Of a stretch of DNA of 64,000 nt, positions 22,801 to 32,469 are shown piece by piece (the first letter of the stretch is position 1; each line of letters begins with the position of its first letter). The notes beneath the pieces are model-generated. The model did not search any database. It was given only the letters and a program-made list of their open reading frames with translations, and was not told the DNA's origin. This DNA is from Telmatactis stephensoni. Lineage: Eukaryota > Cnidaria > Anthozoa > Actiniaria > Isophelliidae. The DNA lies in the NCBI GenBank assembly GCA_029948255.1, contig JALIZF010001041.1:62001-126000 (forward strand), given 5' to 3'. A program made the position numbers and the translations under genes.

Positions 22801-25089
22801 TAACCCTGATGTAAACAAAACACATACCATTAAAAACTTCAGTCTTTATGTAGTAAGTGAATGAAAGGTCATTAAAACTGTGGGTGCTTTCATGTAAGAA
22901 CTATAGCCTTTTCAAGTTGACTGGTCGAGCAATAGAGAAATTGTAGGAAGCCTCCTTAACATTTGCATGTAAACATGTAAAGAGCACACATACTGCTACA
23001 GTAAGATTCGAAAACATGACCATGGGGTAGGGGGTTGACAGTAAAAAATGTATCTCCTCTACCCCTCTGAGTCAACTTTTAGTTCGAGAATAGATGACTG
23101 CAGATAGTCACAGCGAACTTTTAGCCGACCCAGCAGACTTCCAAAAATTATTTCTTGAAAAATCTTGAATAAAAGTTCATTTCAAAGGGAATTTGACAAA
23201 GTCTGACAGGAGAACTATTTCTGTACTCTTTATAAATGTGGCTAAATGAAATTTAGGCAAAGTTAATTAAACTCAAGACGATTGCTTGCATTTGGACTTG
23301 TAGGGCCCCCTTGCATTGTGCGGGCCCTGTGAGTACGTAGTTTGCTAACAGGGCGATCCTTGTATTTTGCTTGTTTATCTGGTCTGTCGTGGTAAGTGGT
23401 TCATCACTCAAATGTGGGGTGGCCCATCGTTGTGCAGGGCCCACACATGAGTCCATCACTATGGATCTGGTGATCCTCGTTCTGTTAGGTTGAAAGCTAA
23501 TGTTTTGTTGGACTCTGAGTGTTGGTATCATCAGGGAGTGTGTATTTTCTCCTCATCGTCAAAGGCCAGCGCTCTTCCAACTGAGGGCCTTTAGCCTTGT
23601 CTCTGGTAGGTATTAAGTCGCAATCAATGTTGGTAAAGTCTTGTGTCTGGGCTTGATGCTTGGGTCAGTCCCATGGTCCCCATACATGGGCACTCTTCTC
23701 CCAAGCACATCATTGCCACACTATATAGTTATATACTTTCAAGTGAGTTGCTTTATCGGCTTTAGGTCTTTTTTGAAATAGGTTCAGACTTAGGTGCTCA
23801 TTACTTTAAACTCATCAATGGTGATGAGGTTGGGCAAGGTGATTTAATGCTGCCATGAGGTACACTCTGTCCCTGGCAGCAAGGCAGTAACCATGGTAAC
23901 CAACCACAGTCCACCACCTGGCACCTGGCACACTGACAGTTGGGACAGTGACAGTGGAGATTGACATACCCATTCATAGACCACCCAAGGGTGGGAAGGG
24001 TAGGGCAACAATGACAGCAAAATCTTAGCTTTCGAGCTAGCACAACAAGGATCGTCAGATCCGTAGTGATGGAGTCATGTACATGTAAGAGCCCTGCACA
24101 ATGATGGGCCACCACACATTCAAGTGAGGAACCACTAACCATGGCAGACCGGATGAGCAAGCAAAATACAGGATTCGCCCTGTTAGCAAACTACATACCC
24201 ACAGGGCCATCACAATGCAAGAGAGCTCCACAGGGCCAAATGCAAGCAATTCTCTCAAGTTAACTTTGCCTAAATTTCATTTAGCTGCATTTGAAGTTGA
24301 TAATTGTCAGCACACAAACTAGTACTAAATTTACCTCAACATAAAGACTTCATATACTTCTTGGCACATGTCTCCAGCTGTATGAGCCACTTTCTGGTCC
24401 CACCACTTTTTAAATGATTCAACATCTTGACAATCTTCTTTGAATAATCCACATTCAAAGGATTCTTGTCTGCTGCAATTAGGCATTACCACAAATGCAG
24501 GATATTTATAAATTTCTTTATCAATGTCTTTCTTCTTTATCTCATTTTTTTCTTTGATGTCTTCCTTCTTGACATCTCTGAAGATTTTCAAGCAATAATA
24601 TGCTACTGTCTTCTTTACTTTTAGAAGTTGGTTTAAACCATGTTCATAAGCTTGTCTTGTAGTGTCTTTTGACTTTACCTCTATGAAGACCAAGCCAAGG
24701 TCATGATGAATTATAACAAAGTCACATTCTCCTTTAACCCACTCCTTCCTGGAGTAACCTGCAGAGATATTTTCAAATAGGCAAGCAAAGTCATAGGAAT
24801 GTACCACAAACATTGGCTGGGAATATTTCTGGCCAAACTCTTGGATTAATCTGAAGATCTTATCCTCTGCTTGATCACCTTTTGTTATGGTTTGCAAAGC
24901 ATTTGAAGGAATAACTGGGGGCACCATACGTGTGGTTGCGGGATTTTTCCAGTCAGGGAAATGGAAATCCAGATACTTTTTGCTTTCCTCTTGCCAGTTT
25001 CTTTCTCCATTATCATCCAGACTTAGCCTAGCCAATGACTGCACAGTTTCGCCTGTCTCACTTTCATCTGGTGTGGTATCATCCATCAT
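15002..25089 (-). CDS. NERD nuclease-UvrD-like SF1 helicase fusion protein (two exons)
   Basis: Exon 1 (24335-25089) starts at ATG 25089 and encodes a NERD domain at about residues 65-190, with the nuclease signature GECDFVII...FIEVKSKD. Exon 2 (15002-16850) encodes a superfamily 1 helicase: Q-like motif YTPKQ, Walker A GAAGSGKT (296-303), DEGQD (419-423), FDSNQ (about 456-460), RRFKGLE (596-602) and YVAMSR (629-634). An acidic tract and a basic C-terminal region follow. Donor GAG/GTAAAT and acceptor TTTTTCAG/G join in phase 2 and give about 867 residues. NERD domains next to UvrD-like helicases are best known from bacteria, where roles in DNA processing are inferred; function in an animal is unknown. 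A 5' noncoding exon is likely because an acceptor-like CAATACAG lies 6 bases before the ATG. Confidence 0.8.
17083..17113. repeat. Near-perfect 31-base palindrome
   Basis: GTGGCT, one unpaired A, then CTCGCCTCTAGAGGCGAG and AGCCAC. Weakly related inverted sequence (GTAGCCAC and CGCCTAGAG) lies at about 21088-21190, so this could be an outer end of a larger composite element spanning about 17083-21190. Confidence 0.55.
17235..18650. mobile_element. 1.4-kb foldback element
   Basis: The left arm (17235-17760) is matched by an inverted right arm (18120-18650). Paired landmarks are GCATGTATACAATTTGTCTG with its complement, GGATAATTATCCA on both sides, and TTGCAATTCATT with its complement. The loop lies around 17800-18100. 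It has no coding capacity and sits in the helicase gene intron. Confidence 0.85.
18651..21706. other. Unassigned intron sequence
   Basis: AT-rich intron DNA. A fragment of the pogo-like MITE family (TATAGTGGACACCC...GTCATTTAGTTTCCGTAATAG) lies at about 19508-19560. A 143-codon open frame on the minus strand (20455-20886) has no ATG near its start and no known domain. CACAGGAAGCCCAA at 20703-20716 recurs elsewhere in the window. No gene supported. Confidence 0.5.
21707..22952. mobile_element. 1.25-kb foldback element
   Basis: Inverted ends CTTCCTACAATTTCTCTA (21707) and complement (22933-22950). The arms pair through GGTTACCATAGCGACGAAAC and its complement, and through the AGTTTAGGTCAAAAAA region. 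The centre is near 22320-22550, where arms and loop contain CATATATCAG and ATGAACTGTTGTTCAT. It carries a later insertion at 21781-21951. Confidence 0.85.
21781..21951. mobile_element. 171-bp hAT-like MITE inside the foldback
   Basis: It begins CAGGG and ends CCGCCCCTG, flanked by CACAG on both sides (21776-21780 and 21952-21956). The other arm of the foldback at about 22865-22890 shows the unoccupied sequence. Ends of the CAGGGGCGGAT type are typical of hAT elements, but hAT usually duplicates 8 bases and only 5 are seen here. Confidence 0.55.
23228..24293. mobile_element. 1.07-kb foldback element
   Basis: The left arm (AAATGAAATTTAGGCAAAGTT, 23244-23264 region) and right arm (AACTTTGCCTAAATTTCATTT, ending near 24285) are inverted copies. 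Pairing extends inward through GTTTGCTAACAGGGCGA/CGCCCTGTTAGCAAAC and the TGCAGGGC region to about 23490 and 24035. The middle (23490-24035) does not pair. It lies close to the end of helicase exon 1. Confidence 0.8.
24335..25089 (-). CDS. NERD-helicase exon 1 (NERD nuclease domain)
   Basis: This exon encodes 251 residues plus two bases of a split codon. An acidic Ser/Thr-rich N-terminus is followed by a NERD domain: TKGDQAEDKIF, then YSRKEWVKGECDFVII, then LVFIEVKSKD. The Glu/Asp and E-x-K residues expected for a PD-(D/E)XK-like nuclease are present. A Lys-rich helical stretch (KKEDIKEKNEIKKKDIDKE) follows. Confidence 0.82.
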
Positions 25090-26740
25090 GGTATCTGTAT
25101 TGGCAATAACATAAAAATCAAGTTTTTAAATCGTTAAAATACATACATTATCTTGTTATATGATGCCATGTTAGGCCAAGAGAATGAAAGACAGATTTGC
25201 GTCCGGAAAAGTTTCAAAACAGATGAGGCATTTTTTCATTATTCATTATTTTATTTAAACAAAGCAATATTTATTATCTATTAGTAAATAGTTTATATTG
25301 CTTGTGTTTTTTACCTTTATAATACCTAACTTGCCACCTAACTTTAGTGCGAGGACAATAATAATCAGTTAAATCACAGAGAAACAAATCGTTTTCTGTC
25401 TTTTCCGATGTTTTCCTCTTTCGAACTTTCAATTTGGTAAGGAAAAGCTTTGTTTTTATAAATAATGATTTTTTAGTACAATAATGAAAATTTTGAGCGG
25501 CAGCTTGCGGGCAATGCGGGCGGTGAACGCAAATCTATGACTTTCATTCTCTTGGCCTTAGCTTGGGCTACCAGTGACCATTACGAAAAGCATGTTTTCA
25601 CTGTCGCAGTTTCAAATTGTTTTTTTTGTGCTCCTAGATTACTAAGCAAACTTCGTGACCAGTGGAACCAAAACAGATTTCAGCTGGGACGCTCCTCCGA
25701 GCGAAAAAACGATAATTGCATAAATTATAAAAAAGGCGGGAAACTGGCGAGGACAAACTAGCTCGGTATCATTTCAGTTCAAATAATTGTTATTATATCG
25801 TTCGGAAAGTCTGAGAATATCCTCGATATAATCCACGTACATTGTGGTGCTCCTATATAACTATCTTTTGGCCAATAGATTGCTAAGTAAACTTTATGGC
25901 CAAAGGAAACGAAACAGACGCTTGATCAAGCGAATTAACGATAATTGCATAAATTACAAAAAGGCGGGAAGTGGTTAGGCAGTCTCAGTTTTTAGTCTTG
26001 GTGGATAATTCTTTTGTTGAAAACTAAAGTTTTCATAAAGATATAGAAAACTACACGATCTGACTCTATTTATAACCAAATAAAACACAACAAGGAGCGA
26101 ACTTATGTTTACTATAAACGTGGGCTGAAACGGCCTCAACACACGAACCGAACTGCCATCCTTGCATTTGTCGCGTGTAAACTAAATATTCTATGTATGT
26201 AGAACCTTCAAAATACTTAACCATGTTTTTAAACACGTAAAAAGTACTTTCACTTTACCTTTGACTGGAGTTCACGTCAGAAAGCAGTAAATGTGTTGAC
26301 CAAATTGGATTGATGAGTAGCTACAGGTAGCTGTTCTGAGAAATGTGTGTTCTGAGAAGAGTCGGTACCACAGGAACCCCACTTCTGGTTTTGAATTTTT
26401 TGTTTTGATCTTTGTTGTTGTTGTTGTTGCTGCTGCTGCTGCTGTGGTTTTTTTTTTTTTTCTTCTTTTGCTCAAATTTTAGACTATTAAAATATAAACT
26501 ACAAGTTTCTGACGTAAACCGTAATAACCGGGATTCCTGTGGTCGGGGATTTCCCCATACGAGTCACGAGACGAAGCAAAAATATCAAACTATCACTGAT
26601 AATTACTTGGACATACTGCAAGCATAAATCAAAGCTATCGACGTCTTTGGAACCGAGCTAGAGGGTAAATATCATGATTCCGTGTATTGTATTTATACAA
26701 GCAAATTAAATATCAGCTCAGATCCAAACGTTCGGTTTAG
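25090..26740. other. Upstream region of the NERD-helicase gene
   Basis: Probable promoter and 5' noncoding exon region. Two related stretches at about 25630-25745 and 25850-25980 share ACGATAATTGCATAAATTA and AAAGGCGGGAA, an old local duplication. A donor-like GTCAAAG/GTAAAG on the minus strand at about 26262 could end a noncoding exon. A simple TTG/CTG run lies at 26412-26465. No coding region is supported. Confidence 0.45.
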
Positions 26741-27175
26741 ACTAGGCGCATTTTCGAAAAATCCGAGACACCTGGAGGCATTTTGGGGTAGAGGCTGGTA
26801 ACATAACTATTCTTAACTTCATGCTGAATCCGAATATGACTGTTACCAAGACGTATTCTGCAATCTTATACGTGTAAATGACATATTTTGTGCCGGAATT
26901 GTAGCCTGCGTAGCTATGTGAATTGCTACGGTCATTTCATACTAACGGCTTTTTCATGTAATTCCAAAAGTTCTCAAACTTAAAAACAATGACCATAGCT
27001 GCAAAAGAGCATATCAAAAATCAGTAAAACTGTGAAGTTTGAAGGATATAAGTTGAAAATTCAAGGAGATACGAATTTTCAAAAATCGAAATTTGTTTGT
27101 ATCTCTTGCATACATAACTTTAATTAAGTGTTTTCATACAAAATTTCGTTTTTTGAAAATTCGTATCTTACGTAC
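26741..27175. mobile_element. Left half of the 10175-10827 foldback family
   Basis: Starts GCGCATTTTCGAAAAATC and follows the left arm of the element in peptide copy B through the turn to TTTTTGAAAATTCGTATCT. The right arm is missing and a tandem repeat begins instead. A 28-base insertion near 26890 (GCCGGAATTGTAGCCTGCG region) interrupts the arm. Confidence 0.8.
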
Positions 27176-27194
27176 GGTGGCCCACAGGGGTAAA

Positions 27195-27360
27195 ACAACA
27201 CAATGCAAAATTGCTTTGAAAACACAACAAGGTTTCGTGGAACACAACACAATCTTTCACTGAACACAACAAAGTTTCGTAGAACACAACAAGCTTTCAC
27301 TGAACACAACAAAGTTTCGTGGAACACAACAATCTCTCACTGAACACAACAAGACCCATG
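27195..27360. repeat. Tandem repeat of AACACAACAA-based units
   Basis: Units of about 20 bases alternate AACACAACAAAGTTTCGTGG and AACACAACAATCTTTCACTG. It sits directly where the partial foldback stops. Confidence 0.8.
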
Positions 27361-27524
27361 CAAAAATGTTTTACAGTACACAAGTCTATCACAACTAATT
27401 AGTTAATGAGGATGAGAGATTTCTTTCAGATTTTTATATTAATGTCGTTTTGGTTGAACATTTTTCAGGTCCGTGGACATGCATGGAGCTTCAAAGTGGT
27501 CTCATTATGTTCAATGTTTTGAAG

Positions 27525-27720
27525 GAGGCAGCATGGCCGAGTGGTCAGAGCGTTGGTCTCGTAATCTGGCGGTCCCAGGTTCGATACCCGCTCTGGCCAC
27601 TAGCTGAGACTGAATTTGTTCCGATTTCGATTAGTTCAAATTCAGTTTCTCGGCCATGCTTGTAATATAGCCAACTGGTTCGCCTCCTTGCTAGTTGGGA
27701 TTTTTAAAAAACACTTTATG
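27525..27720 (+). mobile_element. tRNA-derived SINE
   Basis: The head folds like a tRNA with a Pol III A box (TGGCCGAGTGG, 27534-27544) and B box (GGTTCGATACC, 27578-27588). The body continues for about 120 bases with no CCA end or clean tRNA 3' stem, so a SINE is more likely than a functional tRNA gene. Confidence 0.65.
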
Positions 27721-28396
27721 TTTACCGCAGTGTGTATTTATTTCAGCATTTGAGGACCAGGTTGGAAAAAAGCCTTGCTTTACCTGTTATATCCTCGTTA
27801 AAACAAACAAACAAACGAATATTGTATATAAATGGTAAGTTAATCAAACGTTTAGTAACACCGCTTGCTAAAGAAATAATGCAGCAGTTATGATATATAC
27901 ATGACCATACATGGTACTCGGAATTCAACCTTCTCCATTCGGAGATCGAAAAGGGTTAAAATTCGAACTATGTTCATATCTAGGCTGTCACGAAAACGAA
28001 AACCACGTTTTATGTCGGATCCGTTAACGATGTACTGATCAGAAAACCGTTTTATCTATCAAACGTTTGATAGCGCTGCTTGCTAAAAATAATGCATCAT
28101 TTAGAATACATAGTGCCATATTTCCACCTTCTTCACCTGGTTAAAATCCAGACTAAGCTCATATCTAGGCTGTCAAATGCAAGGAAACGATAGGTGTCAG
28201 TAGACAATTAAGCACAAGGAAAAAGCATACAGACTTTAAAGACGTTTATCAGAAAACTGTTTTTATCTACGATTATAAGTGTTTCATTTTAGAACATGTG
28301 TAAGAATTTTTGTTCGGGCGACGTTTGAACTCTGGCCCTGCCCACAACAGACGTATGCTTACTTGAGTAAAAGAACGGAAAAAAATCGTCGAAATT
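27721..28396. other. Unassigned intergenic DNA
   Basis: Contains two related stretches at about 27830-28010 and 28050-28200 (ATCAAACGTTTAGTA/CAAACGTTTGATAGCGCTGCTTGC and CTCATATCTAGGCTGTCA), an old repeat. No gene seen. Confidence 0.4.
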
Positions 28397-28688
28397 TATC
28401 AAGAGACCATAATACTAAGAGAGCGAAGCTCAGTATTGATGTCTGTGCCATGTTCGTGGCGGCTAAGGCTATTTTTAGTAACTTCGCCATCGCGCGCGCA
28501 AGTCCCTCCACCAATAGAATTTGATTTTTGACGTGCGCGCGGACGGGACCGTTTGAATTCTATTGTCTAAGAGCCTTGCGCGCGCGATGGCGAAGTTACT
28601 AAAAATAGCCTTAGCCGCCACGAACATGGCACAGACATCAATACTGAGCTTCGCTCTCTTAGTATTATGGTCTCTTGAATTTATCCGA
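28397..28688. mobile_element. Hairpin MITE with GCGCGCG-containing arms
   Basis: Arms of about 120 bases: ATCAAGAGACCATAATACTA at the left and its near complement at the right. Inner parts include GGCGAAGTTACTAAAAATAG in both orientations. The loop is about 50 bases near 28500-28565. Confidence 0.85.
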
Positions 28689-29545
28689 ATTTTCGTTACT
28701 GAAGCTCCGCGCCATCTGGAATGTGTGCATTAATTATTAGCTCTGGAAATGGTAGCCACTAAGGTTTGAAATACCAAAATCCAACTCATAACAATTTAAG
28801 TAGTCCAAGGTTATTGCAATGTTGCGCGCAACAGAACGTGTGTTAACCCCTGCAACAGGCGCGCGCAATGCCCCAGAAAAAGCTCGGTTGTATTTCTGTA
28901 GCTGCTGCGCAAAATGTTGAGCGATCTGTTGGTATGGCTTCAGAAAAAGAACTCGTTTCTACTTCTCTAACTGTTGCGCGCACCTGTTACAGGATCGGAC
29001 ACACGCACGATGCATGTTGTGTACAATGTTACAAGCTACAGGGAAAATAACATCTTGTGTTCTGGGTTTCTACAAATTAAGCAACAAGCCCCATTAACAA
29101 TAGCCCCAGCGTAGGTCGCATAAGACTATGTATAGGATAATTCGTCAGGCAGAGCAGTGAACTGACTTGAAAGATTTCATCATGTAATGAAAGCACTATG
29201 AAAGATTTGAAAGGTTTACTTTTTTGTGTTATTAAGTTTCTAGGCAGAAATGGTATTTCCCAATATTTTGAATACGACAATATATAAACTTGCGCGAGTT
29301 TGGCATTCTGCATCACGAGATTCTCTGTGGAGTTTTCGGGATGCATTTTGACGAGATCAGTTATAATTTAATTTCCCGTCTACTTACACAATTAAACTCA
29401 AATCGACTATGTAAATAACAAATTTGGTGTTAATATTGAAGAACAAACGCGTGTACATGTAAACAACTACGAGCTTTGTTTTAAAACGATGAGCTAAAAG
29501 TATCAATCCAAATTTTAAATCACCTTAACTTATAAAATAACTTAC
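28689..29545. other. Unassigned intergenic DNA
   Basis: A GTTGCGCGCAAC palindrome lies near 28823. A 60-codon open frame at 28868-29050 has no recognisable domain, and similar wording (ACCCCTGC with CAG) recurs at about 42675, so it is likely repeat-derived. Confidence 0.4.
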
Positions 29546-29641
29546 CTTTGCTGATGTCTTAATCTGATGAGCTCTATGGATATTCCTGATCGAAATAAGA
29601 AACGTGGATTCCAACTGAACATCTTCAGTGAGGCCGATCAT
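29546..29641 (-). CDS. Possible isolated coding exon (low confidence)
   Basis: ATG at 29641 opens 32 codons that end exactly at a strong donor (AAG/GTAAGTTA). No matching downstream exon was found: joining to the acceptor at 25094 would end at once in a stop. It may be a 5' exon of an unrecognised transcript or chance. Confidence 0.2.
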
Positions 29642-30919
29642 TTCACTTTGGGACAGAAATAAAAATCCATAAGCAATAGCGTACGTAACGGCTTGAAGCT
29701 TGCTGTACTTAAATAATAATGGAAATTTATTGATCCCTCTTCAATCGACTAGACTTTGATTGGTTCTTCTATCTCCCTGGGGAATTGGGACAAATCGATG
29801 GAGTAAAATTAGCAGACAAGCTCGATGTTCTTGAAAACTTATTCTTTTATTTTCTCTTTCTATTTATTTACAAAACTGCTATTTTTGATAGCTGAACTCT
29901 GATTGGTTCATTTCTTTCCCTGGGGATTATTAGCATTACAATGAAACTTCGCCGAATAGACTACCCCGATTAGTCATTAAATCTATAAATTGTGTCTAGG
30001 TAGCGCAGCGGTCTAAGGTGATATCTAAAGGTATGGATTAGGGTCCGGATATCGTCTCCCTCCCTGGCCTTCGGGCTAAGATAACTGTAATATGTAGCAC
30101 CGGGATAGCGTGGATGGGGCCGAAATCTTCATCCGTAACGTAAGTCGATTCGATGTCTCAGCTTCTCAGAAAGTCTCGGGAGAATCGTCCCAAAATTTCA
30201 TTTTCTTTTTTTTCTTTTTACAATTATTCATTCAGTCTATTATTTTATTTCCGGGGGGTGCTCTTAAGGGGTTACAGGTTCGATCCTCGTCGACGCCGGA
30301 TTCTTTTCTGACTTCTTTTTTTTTTTTCATTTTTTCCGTTTCTTTCCCAAGCTTTAAGTTAAAATTACATCGTTTTGAACTTGTTTTTAAATGTTTGGTG
30401 TTTTTAATATTTTTTCTGATAAATTTCATTTTCATTTTTTATTTTTAATTATAATTATTCATATATCTCACTGCATTGTTTCTGTGGGGTGCATTTCCTA
30501 GACATTTCTTTCTTTTTTCCTTTTTTCCTTTTATTTTTTCGAATGGCTGAACGTTTTTTCCTATTTTTTTCTTTTTTCGAATATCAGGACTTTTTTCTCG
30601 CAAGTGATGATATTTTTACTTTTAAATACCTATTTGAATAATAAAATTGGAAACCATTTCTTACAAAATTCCTGACTTACATTAGAATTTGTCCCCGTAG
30701 CATGAATTCAAATCGCTTTGATTTGATTTTATGCGTCAGGCAGCAAATACATACAATTATTTTATCCTACACTAAGGCCACACCATAGAAAATACAGCAA
30801 ATAATGGCAATGTCTGATGGGAAGAGACAGTTGAATACCGCCGAATATACAACGGCTTTAATTCCTGCTCTCTGATTGGCTGCATTTCCTATGGTGTGGG
30901 ATAAAATACGACATAATGC
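29642..30919. other. Unassigned intergenic DNA with T-rich tracts
   Basis: Two copies of GATTGGTTC...CCCTGGGGA occur near 29758 and 29893. T-rich low-complexity sequence fills about 30190-30600. A tRNA-like SINE head lies within. No gene supported. Confidence 0.4.
30000..30300 (+). mobile_element. tRNA-like SINE head interrupted by an insertion
   Basis: An A-box-like TAGCGCAGCGG (about 30000-30010) and a B box GGTTCGATCC (about 30278) look like two halves of one tRNA-like head but are about 270 bases apart, far more than in a tRNA. The intervening DNA is probably an insertion. Confidence 0.35.
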
Positions 30920-30929
30920 CTGGTTCACA

Positions 30930-31110
30930 CTAACGACGCAAGACGACGCAAGACAACACAAGACGACGCAAGACAACGGAAAACCACGCAAGACCAGCAC
31001 GATGACTCAACACAACGCATGCAAGACGAAGCAAGACAACGCAAGACGAAGCAAGACGACGCAAGACGACGCAAGACAACGCAAAACAACGAAAGACGAC
31101 GCAAGACGAA
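30930..31110. repeat. Short-period tandem repeat, AAGACGACGC units
   Basis: About 18 imperfect ten-base units (AAGACGACGC, AAGACAACGC, AAGACGAAGC). It abuts the right-end fragment of the 10175-10827 foldback family. Confidence 0.85.
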
Positions 31111-31225
31111 ACACGTATAAGATATTGCAGAATACGTCTTGGTAACAGTCATATAATTCGGATTCAGCATGAAAAATTAGTTTAGAATAGTAATGTTACC
31201 AGCTTCTACCCTAAAATGCCTTCTG
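31111..31225. mobile_element. Right-end fragment of the 10175-10827 foldback family
   Basis: Matches 10709-10820 (CACGTATAAGAT, TTGCAGAATACG, CAGTCATATAATTCGGATTC, ATGTTACCAGC, AAAATGCC). Only the distal right arm remains. Confidence 0.8.
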
Positions 31226-31949
31226 CACTTTTTGCGATCGACTTTTTCAGTTTTGCGCCTTGTCCAGTTTGCATGTTTCTCTTTCGAAGACTTGCAGTCT
31301 TTTGCTAAAGAAATCGGTCATGCTATATGCTCTGAGTAGCTACGTATAAAGTGGTAGCACATAAGTAATTGAGACGGAAAGAAATCTTGGACATCTTCCA
31401 GTAGTTCAGGAATATGTAATACAGATGATACATGTGACATGAATCTCCTTCAACTGGCTCTTATCTTGTATAGTGTTCGACATGGGCGTTAATAATTAAA
31501 CCACTGCCGCCCGGCCTCGATCAGGAGGTCACGGATTTGATCCGAGTCTTACTCAACATCTTTCTGCGCTGGCGCTGGGGGAGTGGAGAGAAGGGGGCGT
31601 GATCAGAGAGACCTGTTACTCACTTTTTCGATTTAAAACAAAATACAACTTCATTACATTTGTTCTGGGATGCATGTTTTCCCCTATTCCTATTTAAACA
31701 CTTTCTCCTGGTCCTTAAGTGTACTGCTGATCCCTTGTAATGTTTTGTAATTAAGAATAGATATCAGGCGAAAAACCATGTGTGACGACAATATCAGATC
31801 GAAAAAGGAAAAGTCAGCTCAGATGGTCTGATCAGTAGGTACCTCAAACGACTTGCTTTTTTGCTGCGCCTTGTACTGGAACTAATATTGCTCGGACCCT
31901 GTCAAGTCCGAATTGGAGGACTTTCAACGACTTCAAATTCTCATTACTA
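31226..31949. other. Unassigned intergenic DNA
   Basis: Includes a tRNA-like fragment near 31500-31550 (CCGCCCGGCCTCGATCAGGAGGTCACGGA). No gene seen. Confidence 0.35.
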
Positions 31950-32469
31950 GGGCTACCTGTGGTAGCGCGAGTTTAGGTCTGCATTTCGATCAGCTATCTA
32001 TCTATCAACGTCGAGAATCTGCAAAATCAGGTTTTGAATACCAACGACAACACTAGCTGGCAATATAAGAGCTAGTAGTATTCGTATCTATTTGATTGGC
32101 TTTCAAAAATAGTTCATAGTTTGCAGTAGTTTCTCAGCAGTTTCATATAGTTAGCTTAATTCAATGAGTTCTCTTTGAGTTCGCGGAACGACCTGGTCGA
32201 AATGTGCTCACTAATGTTTAAGTGTAGGTCTACCGCGAACGGTATGTGCATTCTGTAAGTGATGTGAAGCAGAAGACCGAACAAAACCTAAGTCACGTTT
32301 TTTATTTTCCAAGATGGAGTGCGACGAGTCTTGCAGGATTATACTGATCTCGTGCGCAGCCTCGTTTTCATGACAGCGGCAACCATAGGATTCTGGGTAA
32401 TTTGCAGATTCTCGACGTAGATAGATAGCTGATAGAAAACGCAGAAATTGTCGCTACCACAGGTAGCCC
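31950..32469. mobile_element. 520-bp inverted-repeat element
   Basis: Ends are GGGCTACCTGTGGTAGCG at the left and its complement at the right. Inner arms pair GATCAGCTATCTATCTATC, CGTCGAGAATCTGCAAA and their complements. No coding capacity. Confidence 0.8.

Noticed and set aside
23253..24258. Several 60-120 codon frames on the minus strand
   Set aside because: They fall in the arms of a foldback element and mirror each other; no domain.
27525..27610. Possible functional tRNA gene
   Set aside because: The A and B boxes are good but the acceptor stem does not close and related SINE-like body sequence follows.
30876..31145. 89-codon frame with repeated TTQDDARQ
   Set aside because: Produced by the ten-base AAGACGACGC tandem repeat; no start context or conservation.
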